Assembly (NCBI GenBank): GCA_910579685.1
Contig: CAJTVN010000046.1
Span: 1-26,209 of the forward strand
Direction of reading: 5' to 3'
DNA length: 26,209 nucleotides
Source of the DNA: an uncultured Lachnospiraceae bacterium
GTDB lineage: Bacteria; Bacillota; Clostridia; Lachnospirales; Lachnospiraceae
Shown: positions 7,701-15,436 of the stretch, piece by piece
How the letters are laid out: each line of letters starts with the position of its first letter
How positions within the stretch are numbered: the stretch's first letter is position 1
Position numbers and translations under genes: made by a program
Notes under the pieces: model-generated
Databases searched by the model: none
Told to the model about the DNA's origin: nothing
The model's input: only the letters and a program-made list of their open reading frames with translations

Positions 7701-7741
7701 AAAAAGAGCCTTAACGCCACCCGGCATCTCGGCTCTTTTCT
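7701..7741 (-). terminator. Intrinsic terminator after the arabinose operon
   Basis: Stem AAAAGAGCC (7702-7710) pairs exactly with GGCTCTTTT (7731-7739) across a 20-nt loop. Read on the minus strand, the stem is followed by TTTTTC. It lies 28 nt past the GH51 stop and 22 nt before the nucleoside hydrolase start. Confidence 0.85.
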
Positions 7742-7768
7742 TAACCTTCAAATCATTGAACCTGTATT

Positions 7769-9274
7769 CTATTTCACCCTTAAACTGATCACGCTGCAGG
7801 CGGGAATTGTGAAGACGATCTTTCCGTCCTGCGCCTTAAACTCGGTGAACCGGCACTCCTTCACGCACTCCGGATCCTCAAAGGTATTGTGCGCATTCAT
7901 CGCACCGGTAAGGATGGAAGCCTCCACGCTGGAAGGATTCAGCTCTTGGAAGCTGATCTCCATAGGCATATCCTCGGAAACGGAAAGGTTGCTCAGAGTT
8001 ACATTCACATAGCCGTCTGCGTCTGTTGAAACCGACTCGCTCACGTGAGGAACCTGGCATTCTCCCTCGCCCACAAGTTTGTTTCCTTCAATAAAGCTGT
8101 CAACAAGCTCCGCATCCTGATGATGCTTATACATACGGAACACATGATAGGTGGGTGTCAAAATCATCTTCGGCCCCTCTGTCAGGATCACGGACTGCAG
8201 CACGTTCACCATCTGGGCGATACATGCCATCTTAACCCTGTCACAGTGCCTGTTAAAGATATTCAGGGTAAGTCCTGCCACCAGAGCGTCTCTCATGGTG
8301 TTCTGCTGATACAAAAATCCGGGATTGGTGCCAGGTTCAACGTCAAACCAGCAGCCCCACTCGTCCACCATCATACCGATCTTCTTATCGGGATCATACT
8401 GATCCATGATCGCTCCGTGGCGTGTGATCAGCTCATCCATATAATTTGCTCTCTCCAGAGTCTTGTACCAGGTTTCGGTGTCAAACTCCGTAGCGCTTCC
8501 CTTCTTATCCCATCCGCCCGGATGTACATAATAGTGAAGGGACAGGCCGTCCATATTTCCATGAGACGCCGGATTGGAAGGCTGTGCATAACAGGTCTTC
8601 AAAACGCCGTCTGTCCAGAAATAATCAGCCACATTTGCGCCGCAGCAGATTTTCTGAACCTTGTTTTCCTTGCTGTACTGTCTCACATAAGTCTGGAAAC
8701 GCCTGTAGAGATTTCCGTAGTACTCCGGCGTCATGTTTCCGCCGCAGCCCCAGTTCTCGTTTCCAACCCCAAAATAGTCAATCTTCCAGGGCTTCTCGTG
8801 TCCGTTTTCCTTGCGCAGGTCAGCCATAGGGGAAACTCCCTCAAAGGTGATATACTCCACCCACTCGCTCATCTCCTGCACGGTGCCGCTTCCCACGTTT
8901 CCGTTCACATAGGTCTTGCATCCCAGCTGCTCGCACAGCTCAAAAAATTCATGCGTACCGAAGCTGTTGTCCTCCACAACACCGCCCCAGTGGGTATTGA
9001 TCATCTTTTTGCGGCTCTCTTTCGGACCGATTCCGTCTTTCCAGTGATACTCGTCCGCAAAGCATCCGCCCGGCCAGCGCAGCACGGGGATCTTCATTTC
9101 CTTCAGGGCATCCACAACATCCTTGCGCATTCCGTTTACATTGGGAATGTCAGAGTTTTCTCCAACATACAGTCCCTCATAGATGCATCGTCCCAGATGC
9201 TCTGAAAAATGGCCGTAGATTTCGGCGTTGATGTGACCCTTTTTGTTCTTCTCGTTGATGATTAGTTTCGCCAT
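7769..9274 (-). CDS. abfA: GH51 intracellular alpha-L-arabinofuranosidase
   Basis: 501 residues, the usual size. The N-terminus (INAEIYGHFSEHLGRCIYEG) and RWPGGCFADEYHW near residues 66-78 are typical of family GH51. The acid/base is Glu173 in GNENWG and the nucleophile Glu305 in VDEWG, both inside the TIM barrel; the C-terminal part is the usual beta-sandwich. No signal peptide is seen, so it works in the cytoplasm, releasing L-arabinose from short arabino-oligosaccharides by a retaining mechanism. The ribosome binding site AAGGAG lies about 7 nt before the ATG. It is the last gene of the arabinose operon, 35 nt after the GH43 gene and just before a strong terminator. Confidence 0.93.
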   Translation of the reverse strand: MAKLIINEKNKKGHINAEIYGHFSEHLGRCIYEGLYVGENSDIPNVNGMRKDVVDALKEMKIPVLRWPGGCFADEYHWKDGIGPKESRKKMINTHWGGVVEDNSFGTHEFFELCEQLGCKTYVNGNVGSGTVQEMSEWVEYITFEGVSPMADLRKENGHEKPWKIDYFGVGNENWGCGGNMTPEYYGNLYRRFQTYVRQYSKENKVQKICCGANVADYFWTDGVLKTCYAQPSNPASHGNMDGLSLHYYVHPGGWDKKGSATEFDTETWYKTLERANYMDELITRHGAIMDQYDPDKKIGMMVDEWGCWFDVEPGTNPGFLYQQNTMRDALVAGLTLNIFNRHCDRVKMACIAQMVNVLQSVILTEGPKMILTPTYHVFRMYKHHQDAELVDSFIEGNKLVGEGECQVPHVSESVSTDADGYVNVTLSNLSVSEDMPMEISFQELNPSSVEASILTGAMNAHNTFEDPECVKECRFTEFKAQDGKIVFTIPACSVISLRVK

Positions 9275-9309
9275 TTAGAATTCTCCTTAAGATTTATTAT
9301 TAATAAATA

Positions 9310-10269
9310 TTAATCATATCTGAATACAGGTACGCCCTTCTCATCCCATCTCACCTTCATGAGCATGGCATGACGGTTTGGATTGTAGAGCGGATCGCCT
9401 GTGATTTCCTTTTCCGTTCTGGCATGATAAACCAGAATATCGTTTCCTTCCTCATCCTGAGTAAACGAATTGTGCCCCGGACCATAAATTCCTCTTGCTT
9501 CGTCGGAGCAAAGCACGGGATGTCTTTCCTTTTTCCAGGAAAGAGGGTCCAGCAGATCTGAATTCTCGTCAGCTGTCAGCATTCCCATGCAGTAGGCGAT
9601 TCCGGTCTCGGAGGCGGAGTAAGTGAGGAATATCCTTCCGTTTCTCTTGATCACCGAAGGGCCCTCATTGACCCAGAAGCCCACTCTCTCCCAGTCATAG
9701 TCCGGCGTGGTAAGCAATACCTGCACGGTCCTCAGCTTGTTCGGGGTTTCCAGCTCCCCGATATAAAGATTGGAAATCTGCTTTCCGACTCCCACCTTCT
9801 CAGCCCATACATAATAATGCTTCCCGCCGTTCTCAAACACGGTGGCGTCCAGAGAGAAAGCCTCAAAAGAAAACTCGTCCTCATCCGCCCGTCCCATCTT
9901 TCCGAGCTCGGCCCATTCGCCCGTCATGGGATCCGGATCCTTGCAGGTGAGCACGTAAGGCCTGATGGCCCATATGTCGTCCTTATCTCCCGCCGCAAAA
10001 TAGATATACCAGGCTCCGTCAAGGAAGTGAAGCTCCGGAGCCCACACATGACAGCTCATGATTCCGGAATCGTGTTTGTGCCACACTTCCTTTTCCGGTG
10101 CGTCTGCAAGGCCTGCGAGCGTGTGGGAGCAGCGAAGCACAATCCCGTCATAGGCGGGAACGGAGGCCGTAAAATAGTACAGGCCATCCGGAGCTTTGTA
10201 CACATAGGGGTCAGCCCTCTGCAGGATCCAGGGCTTGTTATACTGCAATGTTTCATTCAAAGCGCTCAT
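9310..10269 (-). CDS. GH43 family glycosidase, probable arabinan-acting enzyme
   Basis: 319 residues forming a five-bladed propeller with the complete GH43 catalytic triad: general base Asp20 (RADPYVY), pKa-modulating Asp141 (SLDATVF) and general acid Glu202 (NEGPS). Further family landmarks are WAPELHFLDGAWYIYFAA (about 76-93) and the late GPGHNSF. There is no signal peptide, so it is intracellular. Family members include inverting arabinofuranosidases, arabinanases and xylosidases; the araBAD neighbours make an arabinofuranosidase the best inference. The GGGAGGT ribosome binding site lies 7 nt before the ATG, between the araD stop and this start, so translation is probably coupled. It should complement the downstream GH51 enzyme in debranching or trimming imported oligosaccharides. 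Confidence 0.88.
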   Translation of the reverse strand: MSALNETLQYNKPWILQRADPYVYKAPDGLYYFTASVPAYDGIVLRCSHTLAGLADAPEKEVWHKHDSGIMSCHVWAPELHFLDGAWYIYFAAGDKDDIWAIRPYVLTCKDPDPMTGEWAELGKMGRADEDEFSFEAFSLDATVFENGGKHYYVWAEKVGVGKQISNLYIGELETPNKLRTVQVLLTTPDYDWERVGFWVNEGPSVIKRNGRIFLTYSASETGIAYCMGMLTADENSDLLDPLSWKKERHPVLCSDEARGIYGPGHNSFTQDEEGNDILVYHARTEKEITGDPLYNPNRHAMLMKVRWDEKGVPVFRYD

Positions 10270-10287
10270 TGCCGTGACCTCCCGTAT

Positions 10288-10983
10288 TTAATTCTGTCCG
10301 TAGTAGGCATTCGCCCCGTGCTTACGGAAATAATGCTTGTCCTGAAGCTCCGTGGGAGCCGGGAGCACCTTGGGATTGATGGTCTCCGTGCGGTACGCCA
10401 TCTTGGCAACCTCCTCGAGAACCACCGCATTGTGAACCGCCTCCATGGCGTCCTTGCCCCAGGCAAAAGGGCCGTGATTCTTGCACAGCACCGCAGGCAC
10501 TGCCATGGGATCTTTTCCCATACGGTTAAACTCGTTGACGATCAGATGGCCCGTATTCTCCTCATAGGCTTCCTCAATCTCTTCTTTGCTCAGACACCGC
10601 AGGCAGGGAACTTCCCCGTAAATATAATCTGCATGAGTGGTTCCATAGCAGGGGATTCCCCTTCCCGCCTGGGCCCAGCTCGTGGCGTAGGAAGAATGGG
10701 TATGTACGATGCCGCCGATCTCCGGAAACGCCTTGTAAAGCTCCAGATGTGTGGGCGTGTCAGAGGAGGGCTTAAACCTTCCCTCGATCTTATTCCCTTG
10801 CAGATCCATGACCACCATATCCTCCGGCGTCAGCTTGTCGTAATCCACGCCGCTTGGCTTGATCACGAACAATCCGCTTTCCTTATCGATCCCGCTTACA
10901 TTTCCCCAGGTAAAGGTCACAAGACCATACCTGGGAAGCTCCATATTCGCTTTATAAACGATTTTTTTCAGTTCCTCTAACAT
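10288..10983 (-). CDS. araD: L-ribulose-5-phosphate 4-epimerase
   Basis: 231 residues from the ATG at 10983, the same length as E. coli AraD; an in-frame TTG 21 nt upstream overlaps the ribosome binding site (GGGGCGGTG) and is not preferred. This class II aldolase-fold enzyme interconverts L-ribulose-5-phosphate and D-xylulose-5-phosphate, linking arabinose to the pentose phosphate or phosphoketolase pathway. The zinc ligands are visible as His94 and His96 (VHTHSSYATSWA) and His170 (KNHGPFAWG). Asp119 (THADY), TWGNVSG near residue 25 and the C-terminal HYFRKHGANAYYGQ with its catalytic Tyr are also present. It sits third in the operon, 31 nt after araB. Confidence 0.95.
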   Translation of the reverse strand: MLEELKKIVYKANMELPRYGLVTFTWGNVSGIDKESGLFVIKPSGVDYDKLTPEDMVVMDLQGNKIEGRFKPSSDTPTHLELYKAFPEIGGIVHTHSSYATSWAQAGRGIPCYGTTHADYIYGEVPCLRCLSKEEIEEAYEENTGHLIVNEFNRMGKDPMAVPAVLCKNHGPFAWGKDAMEAVHNAVVLEEVAKMAYRTETINPKVLPAPTELQDKHYFRKHGANAYYGQN

Positions 10984-11014
10984 GTAAACACCGCCCCTTT
11001 CCAAAAATTATATA

Positions 11015-12637
11015 TTATGATGTTGTGATGCCTGCGGATTGTTCCGCACTTCGTGCTTTCACAGCCGCATGTTCAACGGCAAGACCTGCCATATAGCGCT
11101 CCATAAACTTATTAAAGCCTTCCACATCCTCAGAAATCGGATCCATGCTGCTTCCGGTCTGCCCGTTAAAGATCTTCTGCTCCAGATATTCGCCCAGAGC
11201 CTCTCCATCCTTCTTATCCTTCATATATGCCGCGAGAAGGGCGATTCCCCATGCGCCTCCTTCGCCAGCAGTCTCCATGACGGAAACAGAGGTGTTCATA
11301 GCCGCTGCCGCAACTCTCTGTCCCACGCCCTTTGTCTTGAACAAACCGCCGTGGCCGAACATCTTATCCACCTTCACGTCCTCCTCCTTGAACAGGAGAT
11401 CCAGCCCTGCCTTTAAGGCTGCCAGGGAAGAATAGAGATGTGTTCTCATAAAGTTAGCCAGATTAAATTTATCGTCAGCCTTTCTCACAAACAGAGGAGC
11501 GCCCGCATCAAACCCCGTCACAGGCTCGCCTGAGAAATAATTGTAGGAGATCAGGCCGCCGCAGTCCGCATCCCCTTCCAGAGCCTTATTGTAGAGAACG
11601 GAAAACAGTCTGTTCTTATCAATTTCCGTTCCGATGCTCTTTGCAAACTCATCAAAAAGATTCACCCATGCGTTGAGATCCGAGGTACAGTTATTGCAGT
11701 GAACCATACCAACCAATGCGCCGTCCGGCGTGGTGACAAGGTCGATCTCAGGATAAACCTTGGAAAGCTCCTTTTCCAGAACGATCATGGCGAACACGCT
11801 GGTTCCCGCAGAGACATTTCCCGTCCTGACTGCCACGCTGTTGGTTGCAGCCATTCCGGTTCCCGCATCACCCTCGGGAGGACACAGGGGAATTCCGGCT
11901 TCCAGCTTTCCGCTGGTATCAAGAAGAGCCGCTCCCTCTTTCGTGAGAACACCGGCAGCCTCGCCAGCCGTCAGAACCTTTGGCATAATCTCCCGAAGCT
12001 TCCAGGAAAAGCCCTCGCCGCTTACCAGCTGATCGAATTTGTCAACCATGGTCTGATCCAGATCGCAGGTCTTGATATCAATGGGGAACATTCCGGAAGC
12101 GTCTCCCACTCCGAGAACCTTCTCCCCTGTCAGCTTATAGTGGACATATCCTGCCAGAGTGGTGATGAAGGCAACGTCCTTCACATGCTCTTCCTTGTTC
12201 AGGATCGCCTGATACAGGTGCGCAATGCTCCATCTCTGAGGAATATTGTAGTTGAATTCCGCCGTCAGTCTGGATGCGGCTTCCTCCGTGATGGTATTTC
12301 TCCATGTCCGGAAGGGAACGAGGAGATTATCATCCTTATCAAAGGCAAGATAGCCATGCATCATGGCGGAAAATCCGATGGAACCGATCTTTGTGATCTC
12401 CGCGTCATACTGCTTTTTCACATCCCTTACCAGATCCTGATAACACTCGCCAAGACCCTTCCACACATCCGCAAGGTCATAGGTCCAGATTCCGTTTACC
12501 AGCTGGTTTTCCCATTCATAGCTTCCGGATGCCAGAGGCGCCCCTGTCTCGTCAATCAGCACTGCCTTGATCCTGGTCGAGCCAAACTCAATACCAAGAA
12601 CTGTCTTCCCCTCCATAATTACCTGTTTTGTTTCCAT
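11015..12637 (-). CDS. araB: Ribulokinase (FGGY-family carbohydrate kinase)
   Basis: 540 residues. The N-terminal actin-like phosphate-binding loop is LGIEFGSTRIKAVLID (about 14-29). A second nucleotide-binding region is VRTGNVSAGTSVFAM, and the C-terminal FGGY_C segment includes FGHGGLFKTKGVGQR and ETAGEGGAWGIALLAAY. By its place between araA and araD it phosphorylates L-ribulose to L-ribulose-5-phosphate using ATP. It belongs to the clostridial FGGY branch often annotated simply as carbohydrate kinase, so the assignment rests on context as well as sequence. GGAGGT stands 6 nt before the ATG. The gaps to araA (24 nt) and araD (31 nt) mark it as an internal operon gene. Confidence 0.88.
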   Translation of the reverse strand: METKQVIMEGKTVLGIEFGSTRIKAVLIDETGAPLASGSYEWENQLVNGIWTYDLADVWKGLGECYQDLVRDVKKQYDAEITKIGSIGFSAMMHGYLAFDKDDNLLVPFRTWRNTITEEAASRLTAEFNYNIPQRWSIAHLYQAILNKEEHVKDVAFITTLAGYVHYKLTGEKVLGVGDASGMFPIDIKTCDLDQTMVDKFDQLVSGEGFSWKLREIMPKVLTAGEAAGVLTKEGAALLDTSGKLEAGIPLCPPEGDAGTGMAATNSVAVRTGNVSAGTSVFAMIVLEKELSKVYPEIDLVTTPDGALVGMVHCNNCTSDLNAWVNLFDEFAKSIGTEIDKNRLFSVLYNKALEGDADCGGLISYNYFSGEPVTGFDAGAPLFVRKADDKFNLANFMRTHLYSSLAALKAGLDLLFKEEDVKVDKMFGHGGLFKTKGVGQRVAAAAMNTSVSVMETAGEGGAWGIALLAAYMKDKKDGEALGEYLEQKIFNGQTGSSMDPISEDVEGFNKFMERYMAGLAVEHAAVKARSAEQSAGITTS

Positions 12638-12661
12638 ACCATACCTCCATTTATTTTAGAT

Positions 12662-14158
12662 TTATCTGTAAAATAATTCTCCCAGCATCAGATCCCTCTT
12701 AAAGCTGCGGATCTTTGTATCCTTATCAATATAAACGGCCTCAATTCCCATAGCGTTTGCCCAGTCACCCATCTGCTCGGAAGTAAGATCATAGGAAAAT
12801 GCCGTGTGGTGGGCGCCGCCTGCAAGAATCCATGCCTCCGATCCCGTGTACATGTCAGGCTCCGGAGTCCAGAAGCAGTTTGCAACCGGAAGATTCGGCA
12901 TGTTCTTTTCCACCTTCTTACAGTTCACATCATTGATAATCAGCCGGAACCGGTTTCCAAGATCGATCAGGGAGACGGCGACTCCGGGTCCTTCCTTGGA
13001 GGAAAATACCAGTCTGGCAGGATCCTCCCTGTTGCCCATGGTAAGAGGCTGGCACTTGATGCTGACAGGGCCCTCGGAAATAGACGGACAGATCTCAAGC
13101 ATATGAGCCTCCAGAATTCCTTCCTTACCCTTTACAAGGTTATAAGTGTAATCCTCCAGCATGGATGTACCCTTTGGATTCTTCAGATCACCTGTCATAA
13201 TCTTCATCAGACGCACCATGGCGGCAACTTTCCAGTCGCCTTCGGCGCCGAATCCGTAACCTTTCTCCATCAATCTCTGGATAGCCAGTCCGGGAAGCTG
13301 CTTCAAACCGCCCAGATCTCCGAAATGAGTAACGATAGCCTGATAATTCTTTTCTTCCAGGAATCTCTCAAATCCGATCTCAATCTGCGCCTGAACTGCG
13401 ACATGCTTTTTAAATTCCCCGGGATCCCTTCCCTCCAGAAGAATCTCATACTTGTCATAATACTCGTCCACCAGGGCGTTTACATCAGAAGCGGAAACCG
13501 CATCCACACTCTCTGCGATCTCATTTACCGGGTAAGCGTCAACCTCCCAGCCAAACTTGATCTGCGCCTCCACCTTGTCTCCTTCCGTAACCGCCACGTT
13601 GCGCATATTGTCCGCAACCCGCATGACGCGGATATGGCTGCTCTCCGTGATGCCTACGGCCGTTCTCATCCAGGACGCAATCCTTCCGATCACTGCGGGA
13701 TCCGTGAAATGTCCAGCCACGATCTTTCTCTCAATACGCATCCTGCTCACGATATGACCGTATTCCCTGTCGCCATGGGCGGATTGATTTTCATTCATAA
13801 AATCCATATCAATGGAATCGTAGGGAATTTCTTCGTTAAACTGCGTGTGCAGCTGGAGAAGAGGCTTTCTGAATTCCTGTAATCCCAGAATCCATGACTT
13901 TGCCGGAGAAAAGGTATGCATCCAGGTGATCACTCCCGCACATTCCTCATCCAGATTCGCCTCGTTAAACGTCCTGCGGATAATTTCATTTGTGATCATA
14001 GTGGGTTTCCATACAACTTCATAGGGAAGGATGCCCGATCCGTTCAAATATTCCACAATCTTTACCGAGTGCTCCGCCACTTTTCTTAAACACTCGTCAC
14101 CATACAAGTCCTGTGATCCCGTACAAAACCAGAACTTGTAATTTTTTTTCTGCAGCAT
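12662..14158 (-). CDS. araA: L-arabinose isomerase
   Basis: 498 residues, the normal length. The opening FWFCTGSQDLYG is diagnostic. The manganese-binding and catalytic residues are all in place: Glu306 (GAEGDWK), Glu335 (TSMLEDYTY), His352 (AHMLEICPSI) and His451 (GGAHHTAFSYDL). It converts L-arabinose to L-ribulose in the cytoplasm, the first step of the pathway completed by the next two genes. It is first in the operon. AAGGAGGT lies 7 nt before the ATG, and upstream lies an AraR-type operator and promoter. Confidence 0.97.
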   Translation of the reverse strand: MLQKKNYKFWFCTGSQDLYGDECLRKVAEHSVKIVEYLNGSGILPYEVVWKPTMITNEIIRRTFNEANLDEECAGVITWMHTFSPAKSWILGLQEFRKPLLQLHTQFNEEIPYDSIDMDFMNENQSAHGDREYGHIVSRMRIERKIVAGHFTDPAVIGRIASWMRTAVGITESSHIRVMRVADNMRNVAVTEGDKVEAQIKFGWEVDAYPVNEIAESVDAVSASDVNALVDEYYDKYEILLEGRDPGEFKKHVAVQAQIEIGFERFLEEKNYQAIVTHFGDLGGLKQLPGLAIQRLMEKGYGFGAEGDWKVAAMVRLMKIMTGDLKNPKGTSMLEDYTYNLVKGKEGILEAHMLEICPSISEGPVSIKCQPLTMGNREDPARLVFSSKEGPGVAVSLIDLGNRFRLIINDVNCKKVEKNMPNLPVANCFWTPEPDMYTGSEAWILAGGAHHTAFSYDLTSEQMGDWANAMGIEAVYIDKDTKIRSFKRDLMLGELFYR

Positions 14159-14208
14159 GTCAAAATACCTCCTTGAAAATAATGGGAAACTTTCTGTTAT
14201 TACCTTTA

Positions 14209-14241
14209 ATGATATAACTTGTATGCTTCACCTTACAAGTT
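14209..14241 (-). promoter_or_regulatory. Probable araA promoter with an AraR-type operator
   Basis: An inverted repeat with perfect 8-bp arms, AACTTGTA and TACAAGTT (14216-14223 and 14234-14241), separated by 10 nt, lies between araR and araA. The half-site resembles the TTGT/ACAA half-sites of Bacillus AraR operators, although Bacillus sites have a shorter centre. On the minus strand TTGTAA (14238-14233), 18 nt, TATCAT (14214-14209) is a possible promoter that the operator would cover. AraR binding here, relieved by arabinose, is inferred. Confidence 0.6.
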
Positions 14242-14266
14242 GTTTTTTCAGAATATTCAAACATTA

Positions 14267-15370
14267 TTATCTTTGTCTGCAGGAATTTCCAATAATTATT
14301 TCAGGCTCAATCAAAATTCTTTTTTTTCTGTCCGTCTCCCCTCCGTTCTGGATCAGATCAAGAAGAAGCTGTGCCGCAATCTCCCCCAGCTTTTCCTGGG
14401 GGTGTACGATGGTGGTCAGGCTGATTCCTCCGCTGCTGGCTATATAGGAGTTATCATATCCGGTCACCGATACATCCTCCGGAACCTTAAGACCTTCATC
14501 CTCAAGGGCCTGTATCACTTTTCCTGCAATCTGGTCATTATAACAGACCACCCCATCCATTAAAATACCTTTGCTGATCAAATTCCTGATCCCCTCGTAA
14601 GGGTGTACTCTCCTGTCTTCTGTATAAAACCATACTACTTTCTCAGGATCATACAAAATTCCCGCCTCCTGCAGTGCCGCCACATAACCCTTATGTCTGT
14701 TCTGTCCCTGCATATCATCCGACTTAAATACGCCTGCAATTTTTCTGTGCCCGTTCTCAATCAGATATCTGGTAATCAGATAACTTCCCTTATAATCATC
14801 CATCAGAACCTGCGGTTTTCCCTTCATCTTCTCGAAGCATCCCTGAATAAACACATAGGGAATATTATATTCCTCCAGCTTCTGGTACAGGTTCATATGC
14901 CTGCAGTATATCTGGCTTTTGCTGGGTTCTATGATAATGCCATCAATATCCTTCTGTAGAAATTCTTCCAGATATCTTGCCTCCTGACTCCGTGAATTAT
15001 TGGTATTCTTTAGAAGAATGCTGTAGCCCTTTTTGGCAAGGGCCGCATCAATCCCCTGAATCACCCTGGGAAAAATGTAATCGGACGGGTATGTGATCAC
15101 CACCGCAATATTTCTGGAATTTCTGCTTCTGTGAACCAGTTCGGAACAGAAAGTTCCCTTTCCATGCTGAGCATAAATATAACCCATGTTTTCCAAAATG
15201 GAGAGAGCTTTTCGCACCGTCTGCCGGCTCACCTGATACTCCAGGGATAATTGATTTTCAGATGGAAGCTTATCCCCGGCCTTAAGCTCACTTGTCAGGA
15301 TCTTTTCCTTTAAGTCCTCCATCAGCCTGTAATATTTCAATTCTCTTTGCTCTATCTTATCGTCCAGCAT
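14267..15370 (-). CDS. araR: Arabinose operon repressor, GntR-type DNA-binding domain with LacI-type sensor
   Basis: 367 residues in two parts. Residues 10-75 are a GntR winged helix-turn-helix (KAGDKLPSENQLSLEYQVSR, TVRKALSILENMGYI, HGKGTF). From about residue 87 follows a LacI/periplasmic-binding-protein-like ligand domain (NIAVVITYPSDYIFPRVIQG, DGIIIEPS, VTGYDNSYIA, LTTIVHPQEKLGE). This fusion is the hallmark of AraR, which in Bacillus represses arabinose genes until L-arabinose binds. It lies directly upstream of araA in the same direction. The ribosome binding site AAGGAT lies 6 nt before the ATG, immediately after the terminator of the previous operon. Autoregulation through the operator 26 nt past its own stop is not implied; its own promoter is not obvious. 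Confidence 0.92.
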   Translation of the reverse strand: MLDDKIEQRELKYYRLMEDLKEKILTSELKAGDKLPSENQLSLEYQVSRQTVRKALSILENMGYIYAQHGKGTFCSELVHRSRNSRNIAVVITYPSDYIFPRVIQGIDAALAKKGYSILLKNTNNSRSQEARYLEEFLQKDIDGIIIEPSKSQIYCRHMNLYQKLEEYNIPYVFIQGCFEKMKGKPQVLMDDYKGSYLITRYLIENGHRKIAGVFKSDDMQGQNRHKGYVAALQEAGILYDPEKVVWFYTEDRRVHPYEGIRNLISKGILMDGVVCYNDQIAGKVIQALEDEGLKVPEDVSVTGYDNSYIASSGGISLTTIVHPQEKLGEIAAQLLLDLIQNGGETDRKKRILIEPEIIIGNSCRQR

Positions 15371-15385
15371 AGTATCATCCTTATA

Positions 15386-15425
15386 AAAATCCCGAAGACT
15401 TTCCGGATGGAGCCTTCGGGATTTC
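15386..15425 (-). terminator. Intrinsic terminator after the gyrase-antiporter block
   Basis: A perfect 11-bp stem, AAATCCCGAAG (15387-15397) with CTTCGGGATTT (15414-15424), has a 16-nt loop. On the minus strand it ends in a short ATTTTTAT tract. It lies 12 nt past the antiporter stop and only 16 nt before the araR start. Confidence 0.85.
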
Positions 15426-15436
15426 TTTCAACAATA

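Noticed and set aside
7680..7751. N-terminal extension of the nucleoside hydrolase (24 extra codons)
   Set aside because: The extension is encoded by the terminator hairpin, and a strong ribosome binding site favours the ATG at 7679.
8045..10980. Long plus-strand frames (386 and 387 codons) opposite the GH51, GH43 and araD genes
   Set aside because: They run across gene boundaries, show no family motifs and mirror well-conserved minus-strand enzymes.
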